A DNA stretch of 64,000 nucleotides, from NCBI RefSeq assembly GCF_024506395.1, contig NZ_JANIBO010000001.1, positions 1,178,001 through 1,242,000 of the forward strand, read 5' to 3'. The position numbers were made by a program, and so were the translations under genes. Within the stretch, counting starts at the first letter, position 1; each line of letters opens with the position of its first letter. The stretch is from Cetobacterium sp. NK01 (GTDB taxonomy: Bacteria > Fusobacteriota > Fusobacteriia > Fusobacteriales > Fusobacteriaceae). This document shows, in pieces, positions 42,581-50,755 of this stretch. Under the pieces are notes generated by a model. That model was given only the letters and a program-made list of their open reading frames with translations. It had not been told where the DNA came from and ran no database searches.

Positions 42581-45298
42581 TTAAAATTTATATCCAACAC
42601 CTAATGCTAGGTAGTTGTTATCTCTTTTTCCAAACTCTTTTCCAATTTCAAAAGTAACTTTAAAGTCTTTAATCTCTGTAGAGATTCCAGTATTTATAAC
42701 TAGACTTTCATTTTCTAAATTGTCACTATCTAAACTGTATTTAACTTTATCTCTTAAAAGAGACATGTTTTGTTTTTTGTTCAAATCTCCTAATTCATAA
42801 GAGTAGATTACATTTGAATATAGATTTACAAATTCAAAGTTTTTACCAACTTTAAATCCAACACTTGGTAAAATAGAGAAATAGCTTTCATCCTGAACTG
42901 TTACCCCTAACTCTCCAGCATTTTTCTCACTAAACTTTTCATATTTTCCATAACCTAAATTTAACCCAAGAGTAGGTTTGATATATAACGATTCTCCATA
43001 AACTTTACTAATCTCTCCGTTAGCTCCTAAAGTATATGAGTTATACTTAGCTTTGGCTTTTTTATCAAAGTTATCAATCTCCCTATTAGTTTCATGGAAA
43101 TTATACTCTCCATTTAGTCCAAGTTTTATATCAAAACTATCAGTTGTTAATTTTTTATAAACTCCTGTGTGAATAGATTGAATAGATCCTTTTGATCCTT
43201 CGTTATATTTTAAGTTACTATTTTCATATCCAATAGTAGCATAGATATCATTTTCGAACTTTTTAGTTCCTACAAATCCCTCTGATGTAGCTTTATATCC
43301 AGAGATCTCCCCTTTATCTTTAACTGATGATTTATCACCAAAGAAGTTAAAATTATAACTAAAATCATTTAGATTTTCTATTAACTTTCCATCCTCTTTA
43401 ATAAATCTATCTTGAATATCAAATATCTGTCTAGGAAGGTTAGCATAAAGATCTCCTGATAGATCTTTTACAACTTTTTTAACCTCATTAACATCATTAG
43501 ATTTAGATATTTTATCAACAACTAACTTTTCATCATTAGATAAAATTTTATCATCCTCATCTAAATACTCATCAAAAGATTCATTTAATGATTCAAACTC
43601 TTTAACTTCATATATTTCTTTAATAGTAGTTTCATTTCTAGAAACTATCATATCAACATTTCCAGATCTATTAAATCTAAGATTAGAGTTATAAAAAAGT
43701 GATACTGGTTTAGAATTTTCAGCTTTAGTTACTTCAATTTTTGGAGCAGAGAAAACATCTTTATAAGTGATCTCTTTCTTAGTGCTATCAATAAGATCCT
43801 TAGATGCAACTACATCTCCATCTATTCTTAAACTTCTTTTAGCTCTAACTCTAGAGATGTCTCCAGAAGCTTCTTTTCCAACAACAAATTTACCTTTATC
43901 CTCTGTTTTTATCTCAATTTTATCTTCTCCAAGTATTTTACCTTTGTTAACATATGTACCATTGTTAGAAGCCCAAATAGCTATTTTATGTGGGTTTGAA
44001 TCTCCAAATATAATCTCTCCTTCGTTGACAATAGTACTAATTTCATATTTGTCAGAGTTTGCTCCAACGTTTCCAGCGTACATACCAATAGATTCTCCAT
44101 TTAGTATAATTTTACCTTTGTTTATAACTTTGCTTCCATTTGTAGCACTCATAGCAAAAGCATTTTGTCCGTTGATTTTAATAGTACCAGTTGTTTCGTT
44201 TATTCCAACAGCACCTTCAGTTACGCTGATTCCGTGAGAATATGGTCCAGTAACGTCAATTGTACCTTCATTTATAACTTTAATATTTTCACCGTCACCT
44301 CTCATACCATTGCTGTCTTCACCTTCAGTTTTAATAGTTCCCTTATTAGTAAGAGTTATATTTTTACCATTGGCAACCATACCAGCACTGTGTCTTCCGC
44401 TTACATTGATATTTTTATTATTTAATAACTCATCTGTCACTGTAGAATCTTTTGGAGTAGTTATACTCATACCTTGAATATACATAGATGAAACAGCTGT
44501 TGGATTTAAACGGTGGAAGTCATTATAATGAATATCTATATATCCATCGTTAACTAAAGTAGCTTTTTCTTCAACGTCATCCTTTTCCATATATTTGATA
44601 GCTTCCATACCAATAAGGCTAGCAAAGTATAAGCCCTCTTTATTTTCAATACCATTTAATACAATTTCACCAGTATTTATAGCATTAATCTCTTCTCCAT
44701 GATATGAACGATTAGACATTGCACTAATAGCAGAACCAGTTCCATTTAAACTACCGATGTTATGTATTTTTCCACCATAGATTCCTTTCATTAAACTCAT
44801 ATCTGTATTGGGATCTATTTGAGTACCATTTATAGTTCCGTGGTTAACTCCAAGGGAGTTTTTTCCCACTGATAATACTCCAGTGGCATACTTAGCATTG
44901 ATGTTAATAACTCCATTAAGCTCATTTGTAGCTATTTTACCATCAAGAGCTACAACTCCGACTTCTCCCTCGCTATCAAGAGAGATATTTTTATCATTTT
45001 TAGTTGGAGGCTCAGGCATTGGAGGAAAGTCTTCAATTTGTGAGTTGTCTTCACTTTCTAAGATGTTATCTTGTTCAGAACTATCAACATGCTCTACATT
45101 TTCTTTTGAAGTGGGTACAATTATAGGTAAAATAGGAGCAGCAATGTCAGTTGTAGGTTTAGAGACATTTATAGTTGGCTTTGATGGCGTAGCTGTCGGG
45201 GAGTAGCTACTACCACCTCCACCTCCTCCACTGCCGCATGCTGTGACAAGTGAAGCTAATATTCCCAAAAATAGATATTTTTTATTATAAATTTTCAT
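42581..45298 (-). CDS. Lipoprotein-type autotransporter
   Basis: A 905-residue surface protein. The signal peptide ends with a lipobox (LASLVTAC, lipidated Cys21), followed by a glycine run and a Pro/Thr/Ser-rich linker (to about 105). Residues about 110-560 form a beta-helix-type passenger with repeated turns such as TNKGTIKTEGEDS, INEGTIDVTG-like and NKGKIILNGES. A helical linker near 590-650 leads to a C-terminal autotransporter barrel (last 260 or so residues) ending YLALGVGYKF. The passenger should be displayed outside the cell. No protease triad is visible, so adhesion is more likely. It follows the omptin gene by 20 bases in one operon. Confidence 0.9.
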   Translation of the reverse strand: MKIYNKKYLFLGILASLVTACGSGGGGGGSSYSPTATPSKPTINVSKPTTDIAAPILPIIVPTSKENVEHVDSSEQDNILESEDNSQIEDFPPMPEPPTKNDKNISLDSEGEVGVVALDGKIATNELNGVININAKYATGVLSVGKNSLGVNHGTINGTQIDPNTDMSLMKGIYGGKIHNIGSLNGTGSAISAMSNRSYHGEEINAINTGEIVLNGIENKEGLYFASLIGMEAIKYMEKDDVEEKATLVNDGYIDIHYNDFHRLNPTAVSSMYIQGMSITTPKDSTVTDELLNNKNINVSGRHSAGMVANGKNITLTNKGTIKTEGEDSNGMRGDGENIKVINEGTIDVTGPYSHGISVTEGAVGINETTGTIKINGQNAFAMSATNGSKVINKGKIILNGESIGMYAGNVGANSDKYEISTIVNEGEIIFGDSNPHKIAIWASNNGTYVNKGKILGEDKIEIKTEDKGKFVVGKEASGDISRVRAKRSLRIDGDVVASKDLIDSTKKEITYKDVFSAPKIEVTKAENSKPVSLFYNSNLRFNRSGNVDMIVSRNETTIKEIYEVKEFESLNESFDEYLDEDDKILSNDEKLVVDKISKSNDVNEVKKVVKDLSGDLYANLPRQIFDIQDRFIKEDGKLIENLNDFSYNFNFFGDKSSVKDKGEISGYKATSEGFVGTKKFENDIYATIGYENSNLKYNEGSKGSIQSIHTGVYKKLTTDSFDIKLGLNGEYNFHETNREIDNFDKKAKAKYNSYTLGANGEISKVYGESLYIKPTLGLNLGYGKYEKFSEKNAGELGVTVQDESYFSILPSVGFKVGKNFEFVNLYSNVIYSYELGDLNKKQNMSLLRDKVKYSLDSDNLENESLVINTGISTEIKDFKVTFEIGKEFGKRDNNYLALGVGYKF

Positions 45299-45318
45299 TA
45301 AAATAATCCTCCTAAATT

Positions 45319-46248
45319 TTAAAGCTTATACGTAGCACCAAAAGATACTATATAGTTGCTATTTTTTATACCTGCTAAATTTTTAATTCCACTGATTTTT
45401 TCTCCATCTTCAGTTATGAAATCAGTAGTAGATTTTTTATTTTGAAATTGTTTTGAATATTCAAAACTTCCATTTATATCAATAGATTCTGTAATAGTAT
45501 ATGTAGCAGCAAGTTTAAAGGCTAAGTTTTTAACATCCTTATAATTCTCTTTAGCTTCCATAGGACCTCTTTCAAGGTGTTTATCCTTAGCTTTAGCTTT
45601 TCCATAGAAACTGCCTTTAATTTCTAAATCTAAAACTAGCTTTTCATACTTGTATGAAGCTGCATAACCTATATACGGTGTGAAAAACTTCTGTGAATAT
45701 TCAATACTTTTTTTAGAAAAGTTACCTTTATATATAGAAGTTGTTCCATCTAACTTATAGTTATATTGATCTCCACCTTTGGCGTAAAACTTAAAGTAAT
45801 CATATTTAAATCCTAAGATAGGTCCAGATTTAAAGTTTTCATTGTGATAAAACCAGTATTTAACCTTTGTATCAAACATTAAAAGATCATCTAGATAGTT
45901 TTTGTTATCGCTAAAGTTTGAAAGTTTTCCAGCACTATCTTCACTGTCCTCTGATGAATACCAGTCGTAATCCTTCATATGTCCACTAGATGTAGAGTTA
46001 AAGTTTTTCTTAAGATTCATTCCAAGCTCTATATTATTAAATGTGTGTGTGTAATTAAGTATAAAAACAGGAATATTTTTAATCTTCCAATCTAAGGAAC
46101 TAACCTTTTCTCCTGTTTCAGGGACATAGACATACTCTTTAGCACTACCATTAACAGTTCCTAAAGAGAAGTTAAAGGTCTCGTTAGATTGTGCAAAGAT
46201 TCCAGTAGAGGCAAAAGTAAGCAGAAATAAGAGTTCTTTTTTAATCAT
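45319..46248 (-). CDS. Omptin-family outer-membrane protease
   Basis: A 309-residue homologue of OmpT/Pla. A signal peptide (MIKKELLFLLTFASTGIFA) precedes a ten-strand barrel pattern. Family marks are LGTVNGSAKEYVYVPETGEK, VSSLDWKIKN, and the catalytic DYDW (Asp93, Asp95) and DKH (Asp222, His224). These correspond in spacing to OmpT Asp83/Asp85 and Asp210/His212. It ends SFGATYKL. Omptins cut surface or host peptides, usually at basic residues, and need LPS for activity. It precedes a lipoprotein autotransporter gene by 20 bases. Its ribosome site runs into a G7 tract. Substrate preference is not predictable here. Confidence 0.9.
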   Translation of the reverse strand: MIKKELLFLLTFASTGIFAQSNETFNFSLGTVNGSAKEYVYVPETGEKVSSLDWKIKNIPVFILNYTHTFNNIELGMNLKKNFNSTSSGHMKDYDWYSSEDSEDSAGKLSNFSDNKNYLDDLLMFDTKVKYWFYHNENFKSGPILGFKYDYFKFYAKGGDQYNYKLDGTTSIYKGNFSKKSIEYSQKFFTPYIGYAASYKYEKLVLDLEIKGSFYGKAKAKDKHLERGPMEAKENYKDVKNLAFKLAATYTITESIDINGSFEYSKQFQNKKSTTDFITEDGEKISGIKNLAGIKNSNYIVSFGATYKL

Positions 46249-46250
46249 AA

Positions 46251-46257
46251 CCCCCCC
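46251..46257 (-). repeat. G7 homopolymer in the omptin ribosome-binding region
   Basis: Seven G residues in the mRNA sense lie between AA and the TT-ATG start, forming the Shine-Dalgarno stretch itself. Such a run in a very AT-rich genome can change length by slippage. Confidence 0.7.
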
Positions 46258-46293
46258 TTAAATTTTATAGTTATTTTCTTTCAAGTATATTTT

Positions 46294-46299
46294 AGTATA
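46294..46299 (-). promoter_or_regulatory. -10 box of the omptin-autotransporter operon
   Basis: TATACT on the minus strand about 45 bases before the start codon. No convincing -35 lies 16-18 bp upstream. Confidence 0.45.
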
Positions 46300-46379
46300 C
46301 AGAATACAAAAATTATTTTTTCTAACACGAACTACTAAAAATAACACATCAAAATTTAAAAAATATGGATAAAATAAAA

Positions 46380-46407
46380 AAACCACTTAAAATTAATTAA
46401 GTGGTTT
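46380..46407 (-). terminator. Terminator overlapping the stop of the small LPS kinase gene
   Basis: AAACCACTTAA / TTAAGTGGTTT is an 11-bp stem with a 6-base loop, followed by a T run in the minus-strand RNA. The stem begins within the last codon region of the kinase gene. Confidence 0.85.
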
Positions 46408-46915
46408 ATAGCTTCTCTATAATATTTTCAAAAATCTCTCTAGGGACTTTTCCTTTTAGTCTTCTTAAAAATTCATCTTTGTTATGTTTAAAAAACTTTA
46501 CATGACGATAATCCTCTAGGTCAAGAACATAGATCTCGTTGTCTTTAACCATAAAATTATCTAAACTTAAATCTCCACAGTAAATACTGTTATCTATTAG
46601 AGTTATTACCAATGTTGTAAATTTATTTATGATATCTTTATCAGTGGGATTGTTTTTTATAAACTCCTCTAAAGAGATTCCCTTTATATTCTTAGTTTCT
46701 ACAGAATAGTTTAAATGCTTAACTACTGTGGGAGTCTTTATATTTAAAGAGTTTAAAAAAGTTGAAATGTAATAAAAATTTTCACCGGGATATTTTCTTA
46801 ATCTAAAAAAATATTTAATTCTGCTACTTATCTTAGGAGTAAATTTTTTTATAAATATATCACGATTTTTATCATAAAAAACTGAACTTCTAGGGTGGGT
46901 GACTATTGTTTCCAT
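46406..46915 (-). CDS. Small LPS core kinase-like protein (RfaY/WaaY-type)
   Basis: A 169-residue protein-kinase-fold enzyme of the RfaY/KdkA group, which phosphorylates LPS inner-core sugars. The catalytic loop is YCGDLSLDNFMV (Asp near 119, with Cys in place of the usual His before Gly-Asp) and the metal site is VLDLEDYR. The N-lobe is short, making it smaller than the usual 230 residues, but no frameshift is seen. GGAGG precedes ATG. It is divergent from the LPS operon, across 118 bases that hold two extended -10 promoters. Confidence 0.8.
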   Translation of the reverse strand: METIVTHPRSSVFYDKNRDIFIKKFTPKISSRIKYFFRLRKYPGENFYYISTFLNSLNIKTPTVVKHLNYSVETKNIKGISLEEFIKNNPTDKDIINKFTTLVITLIDNSIYCGDLSLDNFMVKDNEIYVLDLEDYRHVKFFKHNKDEFLRRLKGKVPREIFENIIEKL

Positions 46916-46947
46916 ACAACCTCCAATAAATAATAAAAAGTACGTTT

Positions 46948-46956
46948 ATTATAGCA
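46948..46956 (-). promoter_or_regulatory. Extended -10 promoter of the small LPS kinase gene
   Basis: TG-C-TATAAT on the minus strand (46956-46948), 33 bases before the start codon. No -35 at the standard distance. Confidence 0.6.
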
Positions 46957-46992
46957 TAAATTTCTTAAAATATAAAAAAAATAGTCAAAATG

Positions 46993-47001
46993 TGTTATAA
47001 T
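46993..47001 (+). promoter_or_regulatory. Extended -10 promoter of the LPS/O-antigen operon
   Basis: TGTTATAAT, identical to 6720-6728, lies 33 bases before the first gene. No -35 box is seen. All genes from 47034 to 62396 overlap or are closely spaced, so this may drive the whole 15-kb operon. Confidence 0.65.
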
Positions 47002-47033
47002 TAAAATAAAATAGATAGTTTAGTGAGGGGAAT

Positions 47034-48125
47034 ATGATTCGAAAATTAAATAGAGTTATCCAAGATTTTCTGCGGCCAATAAGATTGAATTTAGGTAGAA
47101 AACTTTGGGACAGAAAAACTGAGAAGCATCTAGAACTAATAAAAGATAATAGAGTTGACATGAGTAGAGTAAAGTCTATTCTTTTTTTACGTTATGATGG
47201 GAAAATAGGGGATATGGTTATAAACACTCTTATGTTTAGGGAGATACAAAAGAGATATCCAGAGGTTAAAATAGGGGTTGTAAGTAGAGGAGCAGCTACA
47301 GATATAATAAAGTTTAATCCCCATGTGAAAGTTATCTACAACTATAAAAAAGGCAAGGAAAGTGAGTTAGCAAATGAGATTGCTAAAGAAAACTATGATG
47401 TCCTTGTAGATTTTTCTGAGATGTTAAGAGTTAATCAAATGAAGTTTATAAATCTTTGTAAAGCTAAGATAAATATAGGGTTAGATAAAGATGGATGGAA
47501 TCTATTTGATTTAAGTTATAGAAAAGATAGTAGAAAGCATATAACAGATATGTATAAAAATGTATTAGGAGTTCTAGGAATAGAAAATCCAGATTTAAGT
47601 TATGAAATATATACAGGAATAGTTGTAAAAGATGAGATAAAAAGACGTCTTCGTGAACTTGGAAATCCAGAGAGTTTTACAATACTTAACCCTTATGCAG
47701 CTAGTAAACATAGAAGTTTTAATGTGGAGAAAATTTTAGAGATAAGTAGCAAGATCTTAAAAGATACAAAAGGTATGCTTCTTTTTATAGGTGAACCTAG
47801 TAAAAAGCAGGAGATAGAGGAGATTATAGATGCTTTAGGAGATACAGGAAGGGTAAAATATCCAACTCTTTCTGGAATTTTAGAAGTTGTAGAGTTAATA
47901 AAACACGCTGATTATGTGATAACACCAGATACATCAATTGTCCATATAGCAGCGGCGTTTAAAAAACCAATGACAGCAGTTTATAGAGCAGATAGTGAAG
48001 AGGATACAAACTCGGAGTTATGGGCTCCTAATTATAAAGAGGCTAAACAAATTTTTTCTATGGATTTAAATAAAAAGATAGGAGAAGAAACTGATATTAA
48101 TCTATTTAATATAGATGAGATTTAG
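47034..48125 (+). CDS. GT9 glycosyltransferase (heptosyltransferase-like) 1
   Basis: A 363-residue GT-B enzyme of family 9, related to ADP-heptose:LPS heptosyltransferases WaaC/WaaF. N-terminal ILFLRYDGKIGDMVINTLMF matches the heptosyltransferase start (R-x-D-x-x-GD). The C-terminal donor site is ADYVITPDTSIVHIAAAFKKPMTAVY. It should add a heptose or similar sugar to the LPS inner core at the inner membrane. GAGGGG precedes ATG. It is the first gene of the LPS operon. Confidence 0.9.
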   Translation: MIRKLNRVIQDFLRPIRLNLGRKLWDRKTEKHLELIKDNRVDMSRVKSILFLRYDGKIGDMVINTLMFREIQKRYPEVKIGVVSRGAATDIIKFNPHVKVIYNYKKGKESELANEIAKENYDVLVDFSEMLRVNQMKFINLCKAKINIGLDKDGWNLFDLSYRKDSRKHITDMYKNVLGVLGIENPDLSYEIYTGIVVKDEIKRRLRELGNPESFTILNPYAASKHRSFNVEKILEISSKILKDTKGMLLFIGEPSKKQEIEEIIDALGDTGRVKYPTLSGILEVVELIKHADYVITPDTSIVHIAAAFKKPMTAVYRADSEEDTNSELWAPNYKEAKQIFSMDLNKKIGEETDINLFNIDEI

Positions 48126-48140
48126 AAAGAGGGATGAAGT

Positions 48141-49286
48141 TTGAAGAAAAAAATAGGGATTTGTACAGGAAATATCTCTGTAGGGGGTCAGGAGAAAATG
48201 CTTATTGAGTTTTTAAAAGTATTGTCTCCAGAAAAATATGATTTAGAACTTTTTATTGAAGAAAATAAGGGAGAAAAGAATTTTTTTCAAAAAGATATTC
48301 CAAATTATGTAAATTATAGATTTTTAACATCTAAAAGTATTATGAATAGAATTGAAAAAAATAAGAGTAGTAAAAATCCTCTTAGAAAGTTGTTATACTC
48401 AATAGATCTTATAAGAAAAAAAGAGATAGCCATTAGAAAACTCTCTAGATTAGTAGAGGATAAAGAGATAATAATAGACTATAATTTGGGACTATTAAGA
48501 AAAATTGATCGATTGGATCTAGAAAATAAGAAAGTAGTAGGATGGTCTCACGCTGGAGAGGGCGGAGTTTTAAAAAATAAGAGAAAACATAGAAATATGG
48601 CTAAATACAATAGTATAGTTTCAGTTAATAATGAGATGAAAAAAGGCTATGAAAAAAATTATTCACATTTAAATATTAAAATGAAAACTATAGAAAACTT
48701 TATAGATGAAAAAAATATTTTAAAACTAAGCGAAGAGAGTATTGAAGAAAAAAATCTAGGACAGTATATTCTATCAGTGGGATCTCTAACAGAGAATAAG
48801 AATTTTTTAGCTTTAATAAAGGGCTATAAAAAGTTTTTAGATAAAAGTGAAAGTACATTAAATCTTGTTATAATTGGAGATGGAAAAGAGAAAGATAACC
48901 TAGAGAGAACTATCAAGAGATTAAATCTAGAGGATAGAGTTTTTTTATTAGGAAGTAAAGGAAATCCATATCCATATATAAAAAGTTGTGAGTACTATGT
49001 TCAAAGCTCAAAAGCAGAATCTTTTTCTTTAGTTTTAGCTGAAGCTATGGTTTTTGGAAAAGTTGTTATATCTAAAGAGAATATTGGTTCAAAAAGAGTT
49101 TTAAATAATGGAGAGAATGGTATTTTAATAAAAAGTGTAGAAAGAGATTTAGAAAAGATACTTTTAAAGCTTATAAGAGATAGAGGATTTAAAAGTATGT
49201 ATGAAAAAAAATCTAAAGAGGGTGGAAAAGAGTTTTTTAGAGGCCCAGCAAAAGAGAGAATAGAGGAGTTTATAGATAGCTTATGA
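48141..49286 (+). CDS. GT4 glycosyltransferase 1
   Basis: A 381-residue GT-B glycosyltransferase of family 4. The N-terminal acceptor side has GNISVGGQEKMLIEFL. The donor side has YILSVGSLTENKNFLALIKGY, LVIIGDGKEKDNLERTI, and the E-x7-E-like SSKAESFSLVLAEAMVFGKVVIS. The start is TTG (48141), with GAGGG upstream; a nearby ATG is out of frame. It acts in LPS core or O-antigen assembly; donor and linkage are unknown. It overlaps the following deacetylase start by 4 bases. Confidence 0.9.
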   Translation: MKKKIGICTGNISVGGQEKMLIEFLKVLSPEKYDLELFIEENKGEKNFFQKDIPNYVNYRFLTSKSIMNRIEKNKSSKNPLRKLLYSIDLIRKKEIAIRKLSRLVEDKEIIIDYNLGLLRKIDRLDLENKKVVGWSHAGEGGVLKNKRKHRNMAKYNSIVSVNNEMKKGYEKNYSHLNIKMKTIENFIDEKNILKLSEESIEEKNLGQYILSVGSLTENKNFLALIKGYKKFLDKSESTLNLVIIGDGKEKDNLERTIKRLNLEDRVFLLGSKGNPYPYIKSCEYYVQSSKAESFSLVLAEAMVFGKVVISKENIGSKRVLNNGENGILIKSVERDLEKILLKLIRDRGFKSMYEKKSKEGGKEFFRGPAKERIEEFIDSL

Positions 49287-50059
49287 TGAAAATAGGAAAA
49301 CATGGAGATATCCCAATTTTAATGTATCATCAATTTGTTGAAAAGGCAGAGGATGGAGGAAAAATAAAGCTTTTTGTAACCAGAAAAGTTTTTGAACTAC
49401 ATCTTATGATTTTAAAATTTTTAGGATATGAAACAATAACTTTTAGAGATTTAGAAAAAATAGGTTTAGAGAAGAGAAGAGAAAAAAAGTATATAATAAT
49501 AACAGTTGATGATGGATATAAGGATAACTATACAATTCTTTACCCAGTACTTAAAAAGTTTAATATGAAAGCTGTAATATATTATGTGACAGGAGTTAAT
49601 TATAATACTTGGACAGCTGATGATATGGGAGAGAAAAGATTTGATCTAATGTCAGAAAAAGAGGTGCAAGAGCTTCACAAAAGTGGCCTAATAGAGTTTG
49701 GAGGACATACTTTAACTCACCCTAGTATGGTAAAATTATCAGATGAGGATTTGAAAAAAGAGATTGAAAATAATAAAAGAGATATTGAAAAAATAATAGG
49801 GGAGAGGTTAGTAAGTTTTGCATATCCCTATGGGCATAACTCTAAAAGAATACAAAAAGCTGTGGAACTTGCAGGATATAAATATGCAGTTTCAACAGAT
49901 AGTGGAACAGGATTTATAGATGAAAACTTATATGATATTAGAAGAACGGCAATAGATAAAACTTCATTAGTTGACTTTTTAAGAAAAATATCACCAAAGT
50001 ATCTACCATATAAGTATAAAAAAAGAGGAAATAAGGAGTTTGTAGATACTTATTTATAA
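49283..50059 (+). CDS. Polysaccharide deacetylase 2 (CE4/NodB-like)
   Basis: A 258-residue NodB-fold deacetylase. Motif 1 is IITVDDGYKDNYTILYPVL (Asp-Asp, about 73-92), motif 2 is GGHTLTHPSM (His, His), and SFAYPYGHNSKRI is motif 3. No signal peptide is evident, so it probably acts in the cytosol on a lipid-linked or nucleotide sugar. ATGA overlaps the GT4 stop. It is the second deacetylase in the window (first at 34911-35927), and the two are only distantly alike. Confidence 0.88.
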   Translation: MMKIGKHGDIPILMYHQFVEKAEDGGKIKLFVTRKVFELHLMILKFLGYETITFRDLEKIGLEKRREKKYIIITVDDGYKDNYTILYPVLKKFNMKAVIYYVTGVNYNTWTADDMGEKRFDLMSEKEVQELHKSGLIEFGGHTLTHPSMVKLSDEDLKKEIENNKRDIEKIIGERLVSFAYPYGHNSKRIQKAVELAGYKYAVSTDSGTGFIDENLYDIRRTAIDKTSLVDFLRKISPKYLPYKYKKRGNKEFVDTYL

Positions 50060-50074
50060 ACTCAGGGAGTGATA

Positions 50075-50755
50075 ATGAAGTTTTTTAACAATATTAAGAA
50101 AAAAATAAGATACGTGCTACAAGTGAAAAAGCTTCAGAAAAAAGAGGTTTTTTTAGATAAAGATGTTAAAATTAGAAAAACTGAATTTGAAGGTAAAAAC
50201 ACAATAGGTGACAACACAAATATAGATAGATCATATATTGGTTTAGGAAGTTATATAGGTAGTGATTGTAAACTGCCAAGTTGCAAGATAGGAAGATTTT
50301 GCTCTATTGGAGTAAGAGTTCTTGCTGTTATAGGAGATCATCCCATAGAGTATGTTTCAACTCACCCTTTTAGTCATAGTAGAGCTAAAAAAAACATTGG
50401 ATTTAACTATGAAAATATAGTTGAAAAAGAGGGGTTAAAAAGAGTTGATGAGGAGTATATAATTGAAATTGGAAATGATGTTTGGATAGGAGATGGGGTT
50501 CAAATATTAAATGGAGTAAGAATAGGAGATGGAGCAGTTATAGGTGCAGGAGCATTGGTGACTAAAGATGTTGAACCTTACTCTATTATAGGAGGAGTTC
50601 CAGGAAAGGTATTGAAAAAAAGATTTTCAGAAGAGAATATAAAAAAATTGTTGGATTTTAAATGGTGGAATAAAGATATATCTTGGATAGAAAAAAATGC
50701 TTATTATTTCCATGATATAAAGAAATTTATGGAGATAATAGAAAATGAAAAATAA
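50075..50755 (+). CDS. Hexapeptide-repeat O-acetyltransferase (CatB/XAT-like)
   Basis: A 226-residue left-handed beta-helix acyltransferase. Hexapeptide repeats run through the middle: IGDNTNIDRSYIGLGSYIGS, IEIGNDVWIGDGVQILNGVR and IGDGAVIGAGALVTKDV. The catalytic His is in VIGDHPIEYVSTHPF. YSIIGGVPGKVLKKRF is a typical end motif. It likely acetylates an O-antigen or core sugar using acetyl-CoA. I start it at ATG 50075; the longer reading begins at GTG inside the GGGAG ribosome site. It overlaps the next gene by 11 bases. Confidence 0.9.
   Translation: MKFFNNIKKKIRYVLQVKKLQKKEVFLDKDVKIRKTEFEGKNTIGDNTNIDRSYIGLGSYIGSDCKLPSCKIGRFCSIGVRVLAVIGDHPIEYVSTHPFSHSRAKKNIGFNYENIVEKEGLKRVDEEYIIEIGNDVWIGDGVQILNGVRIGDGAVIGAGALVTKDVEPYSIIGGVPGKVLKKRFSEENIKKLLDFKWWNKDISWIEKNAYYFHDIKKFMEIIENEK

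Noticed and set aside
42615-45206. Several plus-strand open frames opposite the autotransporter gene
   Set aside because: They lack ribosome sites and mirror the passenger repeats and barrel on the true strand; the minus-strand gene has a signal peptide, lipobox and barrel.
46406-46915. The 169-residue LPS kinase as a truncated pseudogene
   Set aside because: It has a good ribosome site, a promoter, a terminator and intact catalytic Asp and metal motifs; shortness is better read as a compact variant.
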